64,000 bases of DNA from Glebionis coronaria (taxonomy: Eukaryota; Streptophyta; Magnoliopsida; Asterales; Asteraceae), in assembly GCA_025667525.1 (NCBI GenBank), contig CM046882.1, positions 499,190,292 to 499,254,291 on the forward strand, written 5' to 3'. This document shows, one piece after another, positions 45,123 to 57,935 of this stretch. The notes beneath the pieces were generated by a model. The model ran no database searches, was not told the DNA's origin, and saw only the letters and a program-made list of their open reading frames with translations. The position numbers and the translations under genes were made by a program. Position 1 is the first letter of the stretch; the number at the start of each line of letters is the position of its first letter.

Positions 45123-48100
45123 GGAACCGGTACCCATCCGACACTCAGCAGAATAGTTACATGAATCACGGTCATGATAATGACCGTCTTGAGACTGACA
45201 GATAAGGCGGTAGTGACAACCACCGTGCTAATAATTAATCAGTCAGTAACCATCAGAACTCAGGAACGGATGTGACCAGAAATACAGAGGTCAGTAGTCT
45301 AACCGGTCTGCCAACCATAGCAGTTACCAAAATCTTTCAGCCTTGTTCAGATTCACCTACTTAAACACATGTCAAGACATCAGTCAAGACACGGGTCTCT
45401 AGTTTCCTTTAGGAAGACACCTTTCAGGAGACCAACTACGATACATGTCATACGAATATCTTCTCAAGGAACAAGTCAAGACTCATAGCTCCAGTATGTT
45501 TTCTAAACCATGCCCTCGGTAGTTTAGGGTACCCTCTAAAAGGGGTATACCGTTCTGTTATGCCACGTATAAATCAGACCATTAAAAATTCAGTTACCTC
45601 CACAGGAGTATTGTCCATATTAGACACACAGTGTTCATTCTGTGAGGTTACAGACGAACACATTCAGTGAAAAGTCGCCACGTCTACTTCAGGTATTCTT
45701 ATGTCAGCTTTATCTTAAATCAGGTAGTTACCTACCTCTTAGCCAAAACAGACTCCACAGTATCACCATATTTATAAAGGCTTTTCCTTCCAGTTAAAGA
45801 CGAGATTCGTCTTACTAACTCCTGAATATGTTCATTATACTCCCTGCCATAAAAATGTTAGTATAAATTGTTTCTGCCTTACAAGCGCGTGACTTACCAG
45901 TCCAAGCTATGAAGACTTTTAGCTACCAGTTATAAATTCACTTCTGAAGTCCCTTAAATTCATGATCAGCAGATTATTCTAGAGTTTCCAGATGTAATTC
46001 CAGAAGGTTTTCCTGAAATTCCTTTCTAACCACGAGACAGAGGTTAACATCGATCTTGTCTCGAGAACGGAACCTATTTTCAAAACTTCTTATCGCAGGG
46101 CTTCAGCTGAGTTAAAAGAGTTGTAGGACTAACTTCAAGAGTTACTGGAACAAGGCTTTATTCGCCCTATTGCACTACCAGGAGGTGCACCGTTTTTGTT
46201 TGTCAGGAAGAAGGCCGATAACATGAGATCATGTATCGACCATCGAAAATTTTTACAAGATCACCATCCTAAATTGATGTTCATCTCACGTATAGAAGGT
46301 CTATCTGATCTGCTACGATGTCTTAAACATTTTTTCAGAACAGTTTCCGATCATGCTACCATCAGTGGTGAGAGGAAGAACAATATGTTCCAAGATTGCT
46401 TTTACGCGCGTTATGGTCTATCTAAAATTTTGAGTTATACTTCTGAGCTCCCAAATGCTCCAGCTATAGTATGAAATTGTTGAACAAAATTTCCATGAAT
46501 TTTCAGACAAAATCGTCAGTATAATCATTGATAACATTTTTATCTACTAAACTCTAGAGAAGAACACGAGAATCATCTTCTCACAGTGGTACGGATTCTC
46601 CAATAGGAGAAGATTATATACGCAGCTTCCCAGATGTAAATCCCAGTTGAACAAGGTGGCGTTTCTGAGCCACCCTATTTCAGCAGAAAGAAATTTCAGA
46701 AATCCTACGAAGGTGAAGGCCATCACCAGATGGTTAAAACCGATGTCAGAAACTAAAGTACAGAATCGCTAGAATTCAGTGACTACTACCGCAGAAAGTG
46801 CTGACAGTTCTCACGATTAGCTTTCCATGACTAAGCTTACGCATAAAGGAGATGACCTACACTAAATTTTTTATTCCATAAGATCCTACGTTAGGAGAGA
46901 TCTAATTTACCGAGACTCAAAATTCTTTCATGACTATTCACCAGATTTCACCAGAACGTACCATAATCCTAGACAGAATTTTGATAAAAGCAGTAAAAAA
47001 CATTGATGCAGCTATGTTCATATCTAGATGGCTGACATACCGCAGATTCAAGATAGAACACCGTCATGCTAGCGAGTTATTACAACCATTAGAAATTCTG
47101 AACAAAAATGAAATAAGATTCCATGGAGGTTGTTATCAATTATCACAGACTCAGAAGTGGTATAATACGATCTAAGTCATTATCGACCATTTAACCAGCC
47201 TACACGTGTTCTTTCATCTGAAATGAATACGCAGTAGCAGATCTGCAGGAAATTCAGCAAAAGATCGTACGATTTCTCAGTATTCCATCAATAATCATAT
47301 CAGACAGAAATTCATGTTCACAATCACGTTCACCTTCATTTTCATGTTTACGCTTAATTTCATGGTTACGTCTCATGTTCACAATTATGATGTTGCCTCA
47401 GTCCATATTTTATGCTATCTCATGATTTCAGCTCACGTCCGCATTCATGACTTTGTTCACGTTCATATTCGTTTTCCATCTCACGATATACGTTTCATAG
47501 CTTGTTACTGAATACGGTTACAGAAAGTTTAAGAAACCAGACTCAAGTGTAGTAAAGCTTTTCCATACCCAGGCAGACGTTTCTCGTCTCAGGCCGTGTT
47601 GGTTGGCATTCTTTCCTTAGTCAGCATACGTTCATGATATGTTCTAGTATCACGTTCACAATATGTTTCACGTATCATATTCACGATATAATTCATGCAC
47701 AACGTTCCTCATATAATCGCGAACCACGTTCACAATTGCTTACGTAGCACGTTCACAATTGTTCACGTAGTTTGTCCCAATATATTTTCAACAGCTTGCT
47801 CAGAGATATAAATGTTATCTTTCCAGGATATTTGTACGTACCGTTCCATGTATCCTACATGCTATAGCTTATTCATTCTATCAAATTCAGAAAATACATC
47901 TCAAGTATGAACCAGAAACTATTAAGCATCCTCAGGAGAGGGTCATAAGGACCATAATTTTCTTTGTGTTTAGATCTTGAAGGAGTCGTTTAGAGCGGGA
48001 AGCCACTCGGAACGAAGGAGTCCATCCGGACCTCTCATACGTTTTCCTTCAAAAATTCAGTTAAGTTACTTCAGTCACGTTACGTTCCATGTCCTCTTCG

Positions 48101-48384
48101 GCCATGTCACGTTCCATGTCCTCTTCAGCCATGTCACGTTCCATGTTCACTTCAGTCGTGTCACGTTTATACCTCAACAACATTATGTTCTATTCGAGGC
48201 CGAATTATCCTTTCAGCTTACATGTCTTCTCATCTTACGTGTTCTTTCAGTCTGATAAACTTCATCAGCTTATTACCTTTAATTCGAGGACGAATTTTTC
48301 CTTTTTAGAGGGGAAGAATTGTAAAACCACAACATTATCGTATCCTTAATTCGAGGACGAATTATTTTTTTAGAGGGGAAGAAT
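45123..48384 (+). pseudogene. decayed Gypsy pol and 3' interior
   Basis: This is the remainder of the outer Gypsy element. At about 45,960-46,480 fragments of the RT N-terminus are readable (a GFIRPI-like phrase, then FVRKKADNMRSCIDHR), in more than one frame and with stops. Around 47,200-47,310 an integrase-like phrase (VRFLSIPSIIISDR) survives. Short tandem repeats follow: CACGTTCACAAT variants at 47,650-47,780 and a ~32-bp unit with CATGTCACGTTCCATGTCCT at about 48,075-48,170. It ends CGAGGACGAATT and the polypurine tract AGAGGGGAAGAATT. No part can be functional. Confidence 0.75.
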
Positions 48385-51086
48385 TGTAAAACCCATATTT
48401 AAAATCCTCGAATATTAAATACATGTAGCCTCAATTTTAATTAAACATTAATATAAAAATACCCAGTCTCAGTTTCATTTAAATATTACAAAAATTTAAT
48501 TATTCAGAAAATAATTAAATAAATGTCAGAAAGATTACGTAAATATTATATGTAAGTAATTATTCAGAAATATAGATTACAAATCTCGAGCACGAACGTT
48601 CAAATTATTAAACGAAACAAAAAAATATAAAACCATCTATATACTTAAGAGGGTCGGCGGTTTAATAAGAAACAAGATAGAGTTTTGGGATTTGGAGCCC
48701 GGCCCACCCTAAAAAAAAACATACGAGGAGTTAACTCCATTCCCTTGTCACGAACAGTGACAAAAAAATAAAAGAAAAAAAGGATTAGGGTTGCTAAAAA
48801 AACTGCCGCCAGCTATAATCAAGAAACAATGGTGTCGGGTTGATTTCTTCAAGTGATTTGGTGTGTTCAACACTTCATCCTTAATACAGAAACGGTAATG
48901 ATATTACTCCTTTTCCTTATATCACAAATCAGTTATTCAAATCAAGAACAAATGGGTTATAAACATCCACATAAATCTGCCCATTTCTTGGTGTCGGGTT
49001 TTACTGTTTTTACACGAACCAAGACCAACAGGGAGTCTCGGTGTGTACTGCCTTGGCCAGCCGCGACCCAAGTGAGGTACGGTGGTGGTTGTGGTTGTGA
49101 CAGCAGCGACCAAAAACAACCAAACAAGGGGTAACGGGCTACAAGGGGGTGTTTGTTTTGATGCACAGTGGGTAGAAGTAGATCAGCAGGGTTGTTTGAC
49201 TTTTCGAACAACAAAAGATCTAAACATGGGTGTTTGTTTAAGCAGTAGGGACAAGAAACATAAACAGTGGTAACTTACATAAAACAGAGAGAACAAGACA
49301 TTAACAGCGGGGACTAGCAACGAACAGTGGGAAAATAATATAAACGGTGGGAACCTGACACGGGCAGTGGGAACTCAAGGAGCAGCGGGGGCTGCTGCTG
49401 GGTTGACGACTGAAAAAGGGCCACAGCCTTAAGGCTGTGGTGGGTTTTGGTTTAGCTCGGCCCGAGACAAAGTGTCTCGGGAAGTTTTGACTCGGGTTTC
49501 GAGTATACTTTAGCAAAATATAAACGAGGTTTTATTTACATTATATTAAATCATTTTACCAAGTGAAATATAGCAGAGTTTAACCAAATTAAATATGTTT
49601 CATTAATTTAATTAGTAAATTTAATTAAAATGATTTAATTATTTTATTAATTTAAAATGCTTGGTTTTATTTAAATGATTTATTTTTCATGGAAACTATT
49701 TTTAGAAACCTTTTCATTTAGGAAACTTTCTAATTATGGCAGGTAACTATTTATAGTAACATTATATACCAGAATACAGTATAATACCATATCAGAATAC
49801 AATATATTATACAGTAATCAGAAATATAGGTTACACATTATGCAGTAAATATTTAAAGAACAATCAGATTTATCAGAAATACGCCAGACAATCAGATTAA
49901 TCAGTTTATACGCAACTAGTAAAATAATACGAGAACACACAAAATGAATTAAGAACAATAACAAACAGTATATAGTAAACAGTAATCAGACAACTCATTT
50001 CACGTCCCTTACTTATGTAGTAACCGTGAAGTTGGAGTAGATCTTTTAGCTTTCATTCTTATTTCATTATTGGACACGAGGTACGGATTTTCCGTCCTTC
50101 AGTAAGGATTTCCTTTCTATGCATGATTAGGATTCCCCGTACACAGCCAAATGTTTTCCCAGTATATGTTCTAAGTTTTATCAGTAATCATCTTAATAAC
50201 TAAGTTAATTGGCCTCATCTTTATATACAAGCATGATGAGTTATGTACTAGTTACGGAGGTACCGTAACCATGACACTTGAGGCACCGGTGTCATGACTC
50301 CTCTACGGGGGATTAATTTCTCGTAGCGTCCCATTTATTTCAGCTTGGCCATTTATCAGTATTCTCAGCGGGGCGTATGGGTGCATCCTAGGTTATCAGT
50401 TTACAGCTTATCAGGCGAATGTGATGTGTGCTTTACATCCTTCACATTGGAGCTGATCCTTCCACCCATCATATTATTTAGGGGTCATCCCTCTACAACA
50501 TGACGAGGCCATCCTTCTATGTATTCATGCAGACGTTGTTATAACACATGACCTATATAAGCTCTTGGCACTTAAAATACAGTAAATACATATTTTTAGA
50601 TTTAACAGTTATAGTACATGTTTACCAGTCATAAACCAGACTTTTTAGAACTTACATAGTGTCCCGTTGCATTTTATATATCTCAGTCTTTACAGCTTCA
50701 GCGTTTGTCATCTGTTTCATTCCAGTATTACTTATCATGCTCTTATATCCGTTCACTGAGCGTTATGCTCAGCCGTAGTTCCTTCATGTTCTAACGGCAT
50801 GTACACCATGACGCTCTTATGATTTTGAGAGTACGTGCATTGGATGGAAGCTATCCAGACTTCTTTACTTTATGCACTTCATACATTTAGTTTCCTGTTT
50901 GGACATTGTTCATTCATTTCTTTCAGTATTTTACTTTTCATGTTTTGAGTGTATGTTTGGATTACCGATGTTTGATTCAGGTATTTCCTTTATAGTCAGT
51001 TAATGTTTTAGGACATTTACCTTATATGCTTTGATGACACGCTATAAATACACGTAACGGTCTACTTATCCAAGTGGGGTGTTACA
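48385..51086 (+). repeat. Gypsy 3' LTR, 2,702 bp
   Basis: This is the uninterrupted copy of the Gypsy LTR. It shows the empty MITE site (ACAGTAATCAGAAATATAGG, about 49,812) and so proves that the 5' copy was interrupted after integration. It ends GTGGGGTGTTACA before the ATGTG duplication. Confidence 0.96.
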
Positions 51087-51091
51087 ATGTG

Positions 51092-51310
51092 TGTGTGTTT
51101 GTGTGTGTTTTAGAGAGAAGAAGAAGAAAAAAAAGTATTGATCCATATCTGTGATTGGGGAGAGTGGTAAGTGGTGTTAGGTGGGAGGGTTAAAATGACA
51201 AAAATACCCCTCCGCTTTTTTTAATTAAAAAATAAGGATTAATCTGGGCCTTTGATTAATATTAGATGGAAGGTGGGGATTGGTCCCCTTGTATACAAAG
51301 GATACAAGGT
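51092..51310 (-). mobile_element. right part of the symmetric non-coding DNA element
   Basis: This is the continuation of 14,390-16,563 beyond the Gypsy insertion. On the minus strand it shows GGGGACCAATCCCCACC, CATCTAATATTAATC, GGGGTATTTTTGTCATTTT, then a TTCTTCTTCTCTC leader. This is the same order of features as the left arm at 14,390-14,560. The exact outer end is uncertain. Confidence 0.45.
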
Positions 51311-52282
51311 ATCCAATATAACTCTTCACATATACAAAATGAGAAGTAGGTTATAAAAGTTTAAACTATTTAAATTTAAGTAAATAATATTACTAAATAT
51401 AAATAAATCATTTAATAAAATAATGTAATAAAAAATAATAAACTGATGTTTATGATAATTATAACAAGATAATCATAATTAGTATAAATTATAATAATAA
51501 TAAAAGGATTAGCTTTGTTATAGCTAAAGGAGTGGGTGCCCGGATAATATCTCGATTTTTTACTAATTTTTTGTAAATCCTATTAATCTAATGAAGTGAT
51601 GTTTTATAATAAAATAATAATAATAATAATAAAAGTAATAATGCAAGAAAATAAATAAAATAAAATAATAACAATAACAACAACATCAATGATAGTAATA
51701 ATAGTAGTTTCATGAAAGTAATCTTCTTTTTTTGTTATGAAATGTTGAATTTCACATATACGAGATTTTAAGAGATTCTCATTTTATTTCGGTTGTCAAC
51801 CAAACACACTGAGCAATAAAATTCCAACTTCTAATTCCTTGAATAGTTGAATCTGTCAACTAAACGCATTATATGAAATGGAGTCTAATTCCAATTCCAT
51901 CATAATCTAGCTGAATCCGCGAACCAAACAGCACACGTCACATTTTCTAACATTCCAACCGTTGTACATTTAAATAAAAATGATTTTTTATAATTAAACT
52001 CTTTTAACTTTACAAATACTTGATACATTTTATCATTTTATACATAAATTCAAATTACTTTTATATTATACTTCTTATACTTATTTACAATGTCTCACGA
52101 TTTGATTTTCGCTTGAAAATATCGTCAAAAGGCCAAAACGATGGACAACCATGATAACCAATCATCTTCAAAACCATGAACCTCATCGGCAAAAGAAACG
52201 CTATGAAGATTTAAGGTTTGGTTGGGGGGTATCGCGTACTTTGAGAAAGACACAAGGATAAGATCTGAGGTTACGATGCTAT
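51311..52282. other. AT-rich intergenic sequence with MITE-like fragment
   Basis: AATAAT-type simple repeats lie at about 51,495-51,700. At about 51,770-51,930, GGTTGTCAACCAAACACACT, CAACTAAACGCATT and GCGAACCAAACAGCAC resemble the termini of a small MITE related to that at 13,884-14,050. I see no ORF with a recognisable domain. Confidence 0.45.
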
Positions 52283-53192
52283 CAGGGCCGGTTTTGAGGT
52301 TTTCGATGCCTTAAGCGAACCGACAAAAAAATGCCCCATGCTATCAAATAACACTAGTTTTAATGGATTGTAACTAAGTGATTTTAGTTAATATGTTGAT
52401 TTTTACACTAGTATTTCTTCAATATATAATGTGTTGAATGTAAACTTGAAGTTACAATTTCAAAATAAATCATCTGAAACGATACATCATCGTCATCTTA
52501 CGTTTTATAAAGTACAAAGATCAATTCTCTTATCGTAGTAAACATTTTCTATAAGATATCACTTGATCAACCAAAGATGTAAAAAATAAGCTATTAATGA
52601 AACAATGTCGAACGGATAATAACATTTATGCGTAATATAATAACACAATGGATAACAATTTATGCTTTTGAAAAAATTAAAAACATGACCGATAACTTGT
52701 TAAAAAAATTACAACTAATATTAGAGCATCTCTAATGGATAAACCAACTAATAGCTTTTTATTATTTTATAAAATCTTTTTAGAAAGTTTTTTGCATTGG
52801 AGTAAAAGTTTTTCACAAAGATTTTCCAAAAGACTTTGAGTTTACAAAGTCTTTCATCAAACTCTTGCTTATTAAATAGATGGTGCATTCAATGCATTCA
52901 GTGCAAAAAGCTACGAAGAGGTTTTCCCATTGAAGATACTCTTAAGAAACGTTTTATTCTATATGATATTACAAATTAATCCTACTCTATTGGTCAACAC
53001 CCATGTCGGTCCTACTCAATAAATACACAACAATTTTTTTTTCAATATATGTCATCTTTTACATCTATTTCTTCCTCCATTAAAGCATCACAACAATTTT
53101 TCATTTTCATAGTTGGTTTCTGTTATATATATAACACTAAATATGATGCCCTAGGCCATCGTCCACCTCGCCCGGTACCAAGGCCGACCCTG
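52283..53192. mobile_element. hAT-type non-autonomous element, 910 bp, 8-bp TSD
   Basis: The ends CAGGGCCGGTTTTGAGG and the complement CAGGGTCGGCCTTGG form short inverted termini. The 8-bp direct repeat GATGCTAT (52,275-52,282 and 53,193-53,200) flanks them exactly, which identifies hAT. The interior is AT-rich with no transposase. Confidence 0.9.
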
Positions 53193-53532
53193 GATGCTAT
53201 CATCATCAAATGAAACTATGGTTCGTCCTAGTATTGATGCATTTTATGTTGTTTATGATAATGTCCAATGGATAACACTATGAATGGATCATGTAATGTA
53301 ACCACATTGCGTCTTAAATAAGTTAGCAGAGTATTTAGCAACCCAAATGACTGACACCTTTTTAAGATAAAAACTTAAATTACACAAACTATAAAGAACC
53401 TTAAATATATATTATTTAGAAGTTCTAAGTAGAGTTAAGCATCGTGTCCATGTCGAACTGGAAGATCGAAATGGTCCAAAACTCCAAAATCGGATATCGT
53501 ACCTGTTAATGCAAAGCAATGCCTAAAAACAT
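53193..53532. other. intergenic sequence, nothing recognised
   Basis: This short AT-rich stretch lies between the hAT element and the next LTR. I see no repeat or ORF of note in it. Confidence 0.5.
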
Positions 53533-55115
53533 TGTTAGTATTAATTAATCTTTCTTAGTTTTGATCACGAAAAATTACAAAGACATTTATTGTCAAACAC
53601 AATCATAAAACGAATTGTCTAACAAACACTATCATTAAGGTAATAATCATTACACTAACATATATTACTCAAGCTTAGTGATCATAAAAGTGATTACCCT
53701 TAAAACTCACTTTTGTCAAATGTAACAAAAGATTTTTAATAGATTTTATTTTTAAGAAAATGTTCTATTAAAATTAAAATGTAAATTTGAATATGGCATA
53801 TTCCAAATGCCATAAGAATATCCTTTGAAGGTTTAAACAACCTTAGATATTTCAAATTCACTAAAAGACAAAAAGGAGCGGAATCTACACTCCGCGGTTC
53901 CTTAAGTGCCTACGCGGTTCCCTATCGATAAGGAACCACCTGGGTAGCTAAGGAACCACCCCCAACTAGCCGTTGGGATTTGTCTTCTATAAATAGTGGA
54001 TCAAATCTGCATTTTCATTAACCCTTTTTGGACATCTCTTTCAGCCTTCTTTCTCCTATCTAATCCTATTCATTTGTAAATGATCACTTAATATGTTAAG
54101 TATTTTTACTTATGATTATCCTCTTGATCTCCTTTTTTACCTTGTCAAAAGAGAAGATCAATTACACACTTGTGATGTGATTAAAGATTAAGCCTTGATG
54201 AAGATCATCCTCTCCTAAAGATCTAGTCATGTTCATCATTTGTTTATTTGTGTCTTGTGTAGATCCAATGTATTTGTGAATACTTGGACTAGTTGTGTTC
54301 ATCCAAGCTATGTGTGAATACTTGGATTAGAGTTGTGTAAATCCTTTGCATATGTGTAGGCTTGGATTTGTGTTGTGTAGATCCAAGCTACTTGTGTGTA
54401 CTTAGATATGTTTAGTTGAGTTGTAATAAGTTGTGTTAGTTCTTACTAAACTATAAAGTGATGTGGTTGTGTCTTGTGAGTTCTCACTAAACTATAAAGT
54501 GATGTGTAGTTGTGTTGTGTGAATTTCTCACTTAGCTTCAAAGTGAAGAGTCATGAAGATTGGTTCTAGCTTTGGATTAGAACTCGACATCTAGCCTTGT
54601 GTCGGAAAATGGTGAATTAGGCAACGTTGTGAAGATTGGTTCTAGCTTTGGATTAGAACTCGACATCTAGCCTTGTGTCATAAAATGGTGAAGTGGGTGA
54701 TGTTGTGTAGATTGGTCCCAGCTAAGACTATGTCTCGATATTTAGCTTAGTGTCAGAAAATAATGTAAGCGACGTTGTAAGGTTTTCTCCGCCAAGAAGG
54801 GAGCTTGTGGATATAGTGGAAATCTCGAGTAACGTGTACTCGAGGAGTGGAGTAGGAACCAAGATAGAGCCTCGTTGCCGAACCACTATAAATCTTGGTG
54901 TCTTCCTACTAGGTTGTTTCTTTCCTTACTCATTACTTACATTCAACCATCATTACACTTATTACTTATTGTTAGTGCATTAGAATTGAACCTAGTCATT
55001 ATGCTACTAGCTTTTAAGTAAAAGATAGTTTTGGCACTCACCTAATTGAAAGGAATTTTAATTAGGTGATAAATCGATTAGAAACTATTCAACCGCCCCC
55101 CTTCTAGTTTCTACA
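53533..55115 (+). repeat. Copia 5' LTR (element 3), ~1.58 kb
   Basis: It starts TGTTAGTATTAATTAATC and ends CTTCTAGTTTCTACA, three bases before a Met primer site (TGGTATCAGAGC, 55,118-55,129). A TATA-like TATAAATAG lies near 53,990. GCGGTTCC and AAGGAACC motifs cluster at 53,894-53,960. The R/U5-like part holds two families of tandem repeats. The 5' boundary is inferred from the TG and general layout, because no second LTR lies in the window. Confidence 0.65.
54285..54780 (+). repeat. tandem repeats within the element 3 LTR
   Basis: Two sets are visible. At 54,285-54,420, about four ~40-bp units share GTGAATACTTGGA and GTGTAGATCCAAGC. At about 54,545-54,780, three ~84-bp units share GAAGATTGGTTCTAGCTTTG, GAACTCGACATCTAGCCTTG and TGTCGGAAAATGGTG; the third is more diverged. 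A shorter ACTAAACTATAAAGTGATGT repeat lies between them (about 54,445-54,540). Confidence 0.85.
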
Positions 55116-57342
55116 ATTGGTATCAGAGCGATGGTGACACAAGATCTTTGAAGTATATTGTACTTCAAAACTTAGATCGATCCATTGTCTCCTCAAATTA
55201 GAAGGTTAAGTTGTACTAAAGTTTTTCTTTGGTTAAAACTATTTTTTTTATTGAAAATAAGCCTTTTAATTGATAATATTGCATCTCATTTAGATTAGTA
55301 GTATTAATGCATTTTAGATTTACTCTTGAAATGTATCTACTAGTTTGCATCTTGTTATGTGTAGGTACTCATGAAGATCAATCATTCAATTGATTATGGA
55401 TTGAGTTACTTATACTTGTAGAAGACTCGTCTTCTTTGATTTCCAACATCATTTAATGATGATATCAAGATGGATAGGAGTGATACTAGTCCTTGAAGAC
55501 TTAGTAGTCACTATTAGTCATAGTTGGGCTTTGCATTGGTTCCTTGTAAGCTTGGAATGCAATCTGTGGCCAAGGTACGCTTTCGTTCTTCCACACGCCC
55601 TATTGATCATTCTTTTGATCATTAAATGACTATATGTTTGTTCTTGGCATCCTTGCCTTGACATTTATTTGTGGTTTGTGATTCTTCCCTTTTTCCCTCT
55701 CAAACCTTCATTGCGTGGATACTTGACTCACCATGGAGATGTAGAGTGAGTTAGTAGAAGCTTAAAGTATCAAGCATGATTCCCATGGTTTGCACCCTTA
55801 TGGTTTGTAGGCCCAATATCATGTGTAACTTGTGAAATTAATCTCGTCTCTAGGATGATTGATGAATCCCTTGAGATACCAAACTACTTCATTAAGTTTT
55901 AGGTGAATTTTACACATTTGGAATTGAAATATTTCAAGGATATTGTTATTGTAAATCCTAGCAATAATTATCTGATCATGTGGGAGAGAAAGTGAATCTA
56001 TACCTTGCTCATATTTTAAAATAGAATAAGACTACTCTTGAAAATGATCTTATTCTATGTATCAAAGTTGCTTGGTATAGTTCATTACCAAAGCCGTTTA
56101 AATTTTCGCCGGAAAGGTACGTCTTAAACCACTATATATGACACAAGCTCTTCGTCTCCTCGATTTGAAGAATGCCATTTGTCTCTTGAGCAATTTTCTT
56201 GGTCTTGATTCACTTCTCTTGACTCCTCTCCCATTTGCTTCCTTGCTACGAGTAGTCGTTTGTCCGTTTCGGTCTTTTCCTATCTCGATTCAACTCGTAA
56301 TCCTTCAATTAAGCATTATTACCTAGGGTTGTGGTGGTCTAATGATTTTCTAAAGGCTTAAGACATATTTTAAGGTTTTTAGAAAAATTTCGTTTTGAAA
56401 ATTTCTTTGATTTTCCTGGATTATAACATGCCACTGTAGGCGGTTCCTTATTGACGCGGTTCAAACAGGCGGTTCCTTATCGATAAGGAACCGCGTCTAG
56501 TACCCGAGACTAAAGAGTCAGTTTTTATTAAATATCAATTTTTCAAAAACTCCTTCTCTCTCTTCTCCAACATAGTGACGAGAATACCCATTTTTCCACC
56601 ATTGTTGTTTTTCCAAAACCTTCCATTACTAAAGATTAATTGATTTCGATTTGTGGGTTTCACTCATCCTTCATCCAAGATCAATTATCTGTAAGTCATT
56701 TATTTCAATTTCATCTAATTTGTTCTAGGGCTCATACATTCATAATTGGGGATTTTTAAAATTGACATTGAATTAGAACCTTACTAGGAATAAGAGTTGA
56801 CATAGTATTGTTACTATGATTCCTTAGGTTCATATTCATTGAGATTTCACTAAACCCACTTGTATAACAAATCCGAATTTTGACTAAATAATTTTGGTTG
56901 ATTGATGGAATTGATATGAACCCATGAACAAGTTGGTAATGGCATTGTTAAATGCTTGCCTAAAAACCTTATTTTGAAAAACCAATGTTCAAGTTCATTG
57001 TTGATCTTACATGATCAATGTGTTATTGTCAATGATGAACTAGGTACATTGTGAGTATGAGAATGATAAGGATTAAACCCTTCTTTGTCAAGAGATTGAT
57101 GAAACACATTCTCATATTTTTAATTTTTGGTTTATATGTAACATATGAGTAATTGGGGAAATATGTTTGTGTTTATTTATGTACTAATCATGCCTTCGTA
57201 ATTTTAACAAGACCATCAATACACTAGACAATATATGCCAAATCTTACCGAAATGTGTGCTTCTCCTCAACTTACAAACACCTATTCCTCACTCCAAAAA
57301 CGTTGCTTTCACGAGGGTAGAGTTGTCGAAGAGGATATTGAG

Positions 57343-57344
<2 letters not shown>
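55116..57344 (+). mobile_element. non-coding interior remnant of Copia element 3
   Basis: After the primer site there is no gag or pol frame. From about 56,430 the GCGGTTCC motif of the LTR recurs, including a 26-bp perfect palindrome at 56,469-56,494. A pyrimidine-rich leader (CTCCTTCTCTCTCTTCTCC) follows, similar in layout to the spacer before the additional ORF in the intact Copia at about 41,450. I infer that pol was deleted and that the spacer before the 3' ORF survives. The ORF at 56,138-56,326 shows no domain. Confidence 0.5.
56469..56494. repeat. 26-bp perfect palindrome
   Basis: Half-site GCGGTTCCTTATC is followed directly by its exact complement, centred on the ATCGAT core. A one-mismatch relative (GGTTCCCTATCGATAAGGAA and on) lies in the LTR at about 53,916-53,937. 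Confidence 0.95.

Positions 57345-57431
<87 letters not shown>
57345..57431. repeat. (AT)n microsatellite, ~87 bp
   Basis: This is an uninterrupted AT dinucleotide tract at the junction between the Copia remnant and the 5' flank of the FAR1-type gene. Ile-Tyr open frames through it on both strands are artefacts. Confidence 0.98.
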
Positions 57432-57433
<2 letters not shown>

Positions 57434-57774
57434 AGTGGGGTAAAATAAAACAAAATTTAAAATAAAATAAATGAGGTGGAACCACATGCTGCCATGTGTC
57501 CCCTTCTTTTTTAAAAAAAATGGTGTACTTTTGTAATTTTAGAAACTTCAGGGGCATTTTTTCAATTTTTACCGAAATTATATATAGTTCTTTTTCATTT
57601 AATTTTTTTAGTCCTTCTTCTTCTTCGGTTTATCTTAAACTGATAAACCCTAACCACCAATAACCACCAATCGGAACTATCGTCGAGAACCACCGTCACC
57701 AACCACCGTAACCAACTTCCGTCATCACCGTAACTGTAACCACCGTAACTCTAACCACTGGTTATTGATTCATT
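57432..57774 (+). promoter_or_regulatory. promoter and 5' UTR of FAR1-type gene
   Basis: A TATATATAG box (about 57,578-57,587) precedes a TTCTTCTTCTTCGG leader. A short repeat of AACCACCGTAAC-type words then covers about 57,650-57,760 up to the ATG at 57,775. The phrase CAGGGGCATTTTTTCAATTTT (57,549 onward) resembles the GGGGTATTTTTGTCATTTT words in the symmetric element ends. I infer promoter function from position. Confidence 0.45.
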
Positions 57775-57935
57775 ATGTTTACTGAATCTTCGTTCAGTAG
57801 TGTTGCGTCGTCATCATCATCATCATCTTCTGGTGTTTTTTGTAAGTTTTTATCATGGCGTTTTTAATACTCTTTATATTAGCTGCATTGTAGTTTAGTT
57901 ACTTTTAAACTCTTTAGTTCGTACCGCATTATATG

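Larger units (their letters stand above)
16564..51086 (+). mobile_element. Tekay/chromovirus-like Gypsy retrotransposon, with nested insertions
   Basis: Perfect 5-bp direct repeats ATGTG (16,559-16,563 and 51,087-51,091) bound it. LTRs begin TGTAAAACCC and end GGGGTGTT(A/C)CA. The 5' LTR is split by a MITE that holds an Athila-like element; the interior is split by a Copia element. A Met-tRNA primer site lies at 32,138-32,150. A GAGGGGAAGAATTG polypurine tract lies just before the 3' LTR. The interior without the Copia is only about 4.7 kb and has no intact ORF. RT-like and integrase-like fragments place it in Gypsy; the LTR-end sequence and a GGACGAA phrase before the polypurine tract suggest the Tekay chromovirus group. 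Confidence 0.9.

Noticed and set aside
54750..54983. 77-codon frame at the end of the element 3 tandem repeats
   Set aside because: It sits in the LTR before the primer site, spans a repeat unit and has no recognisable motif.
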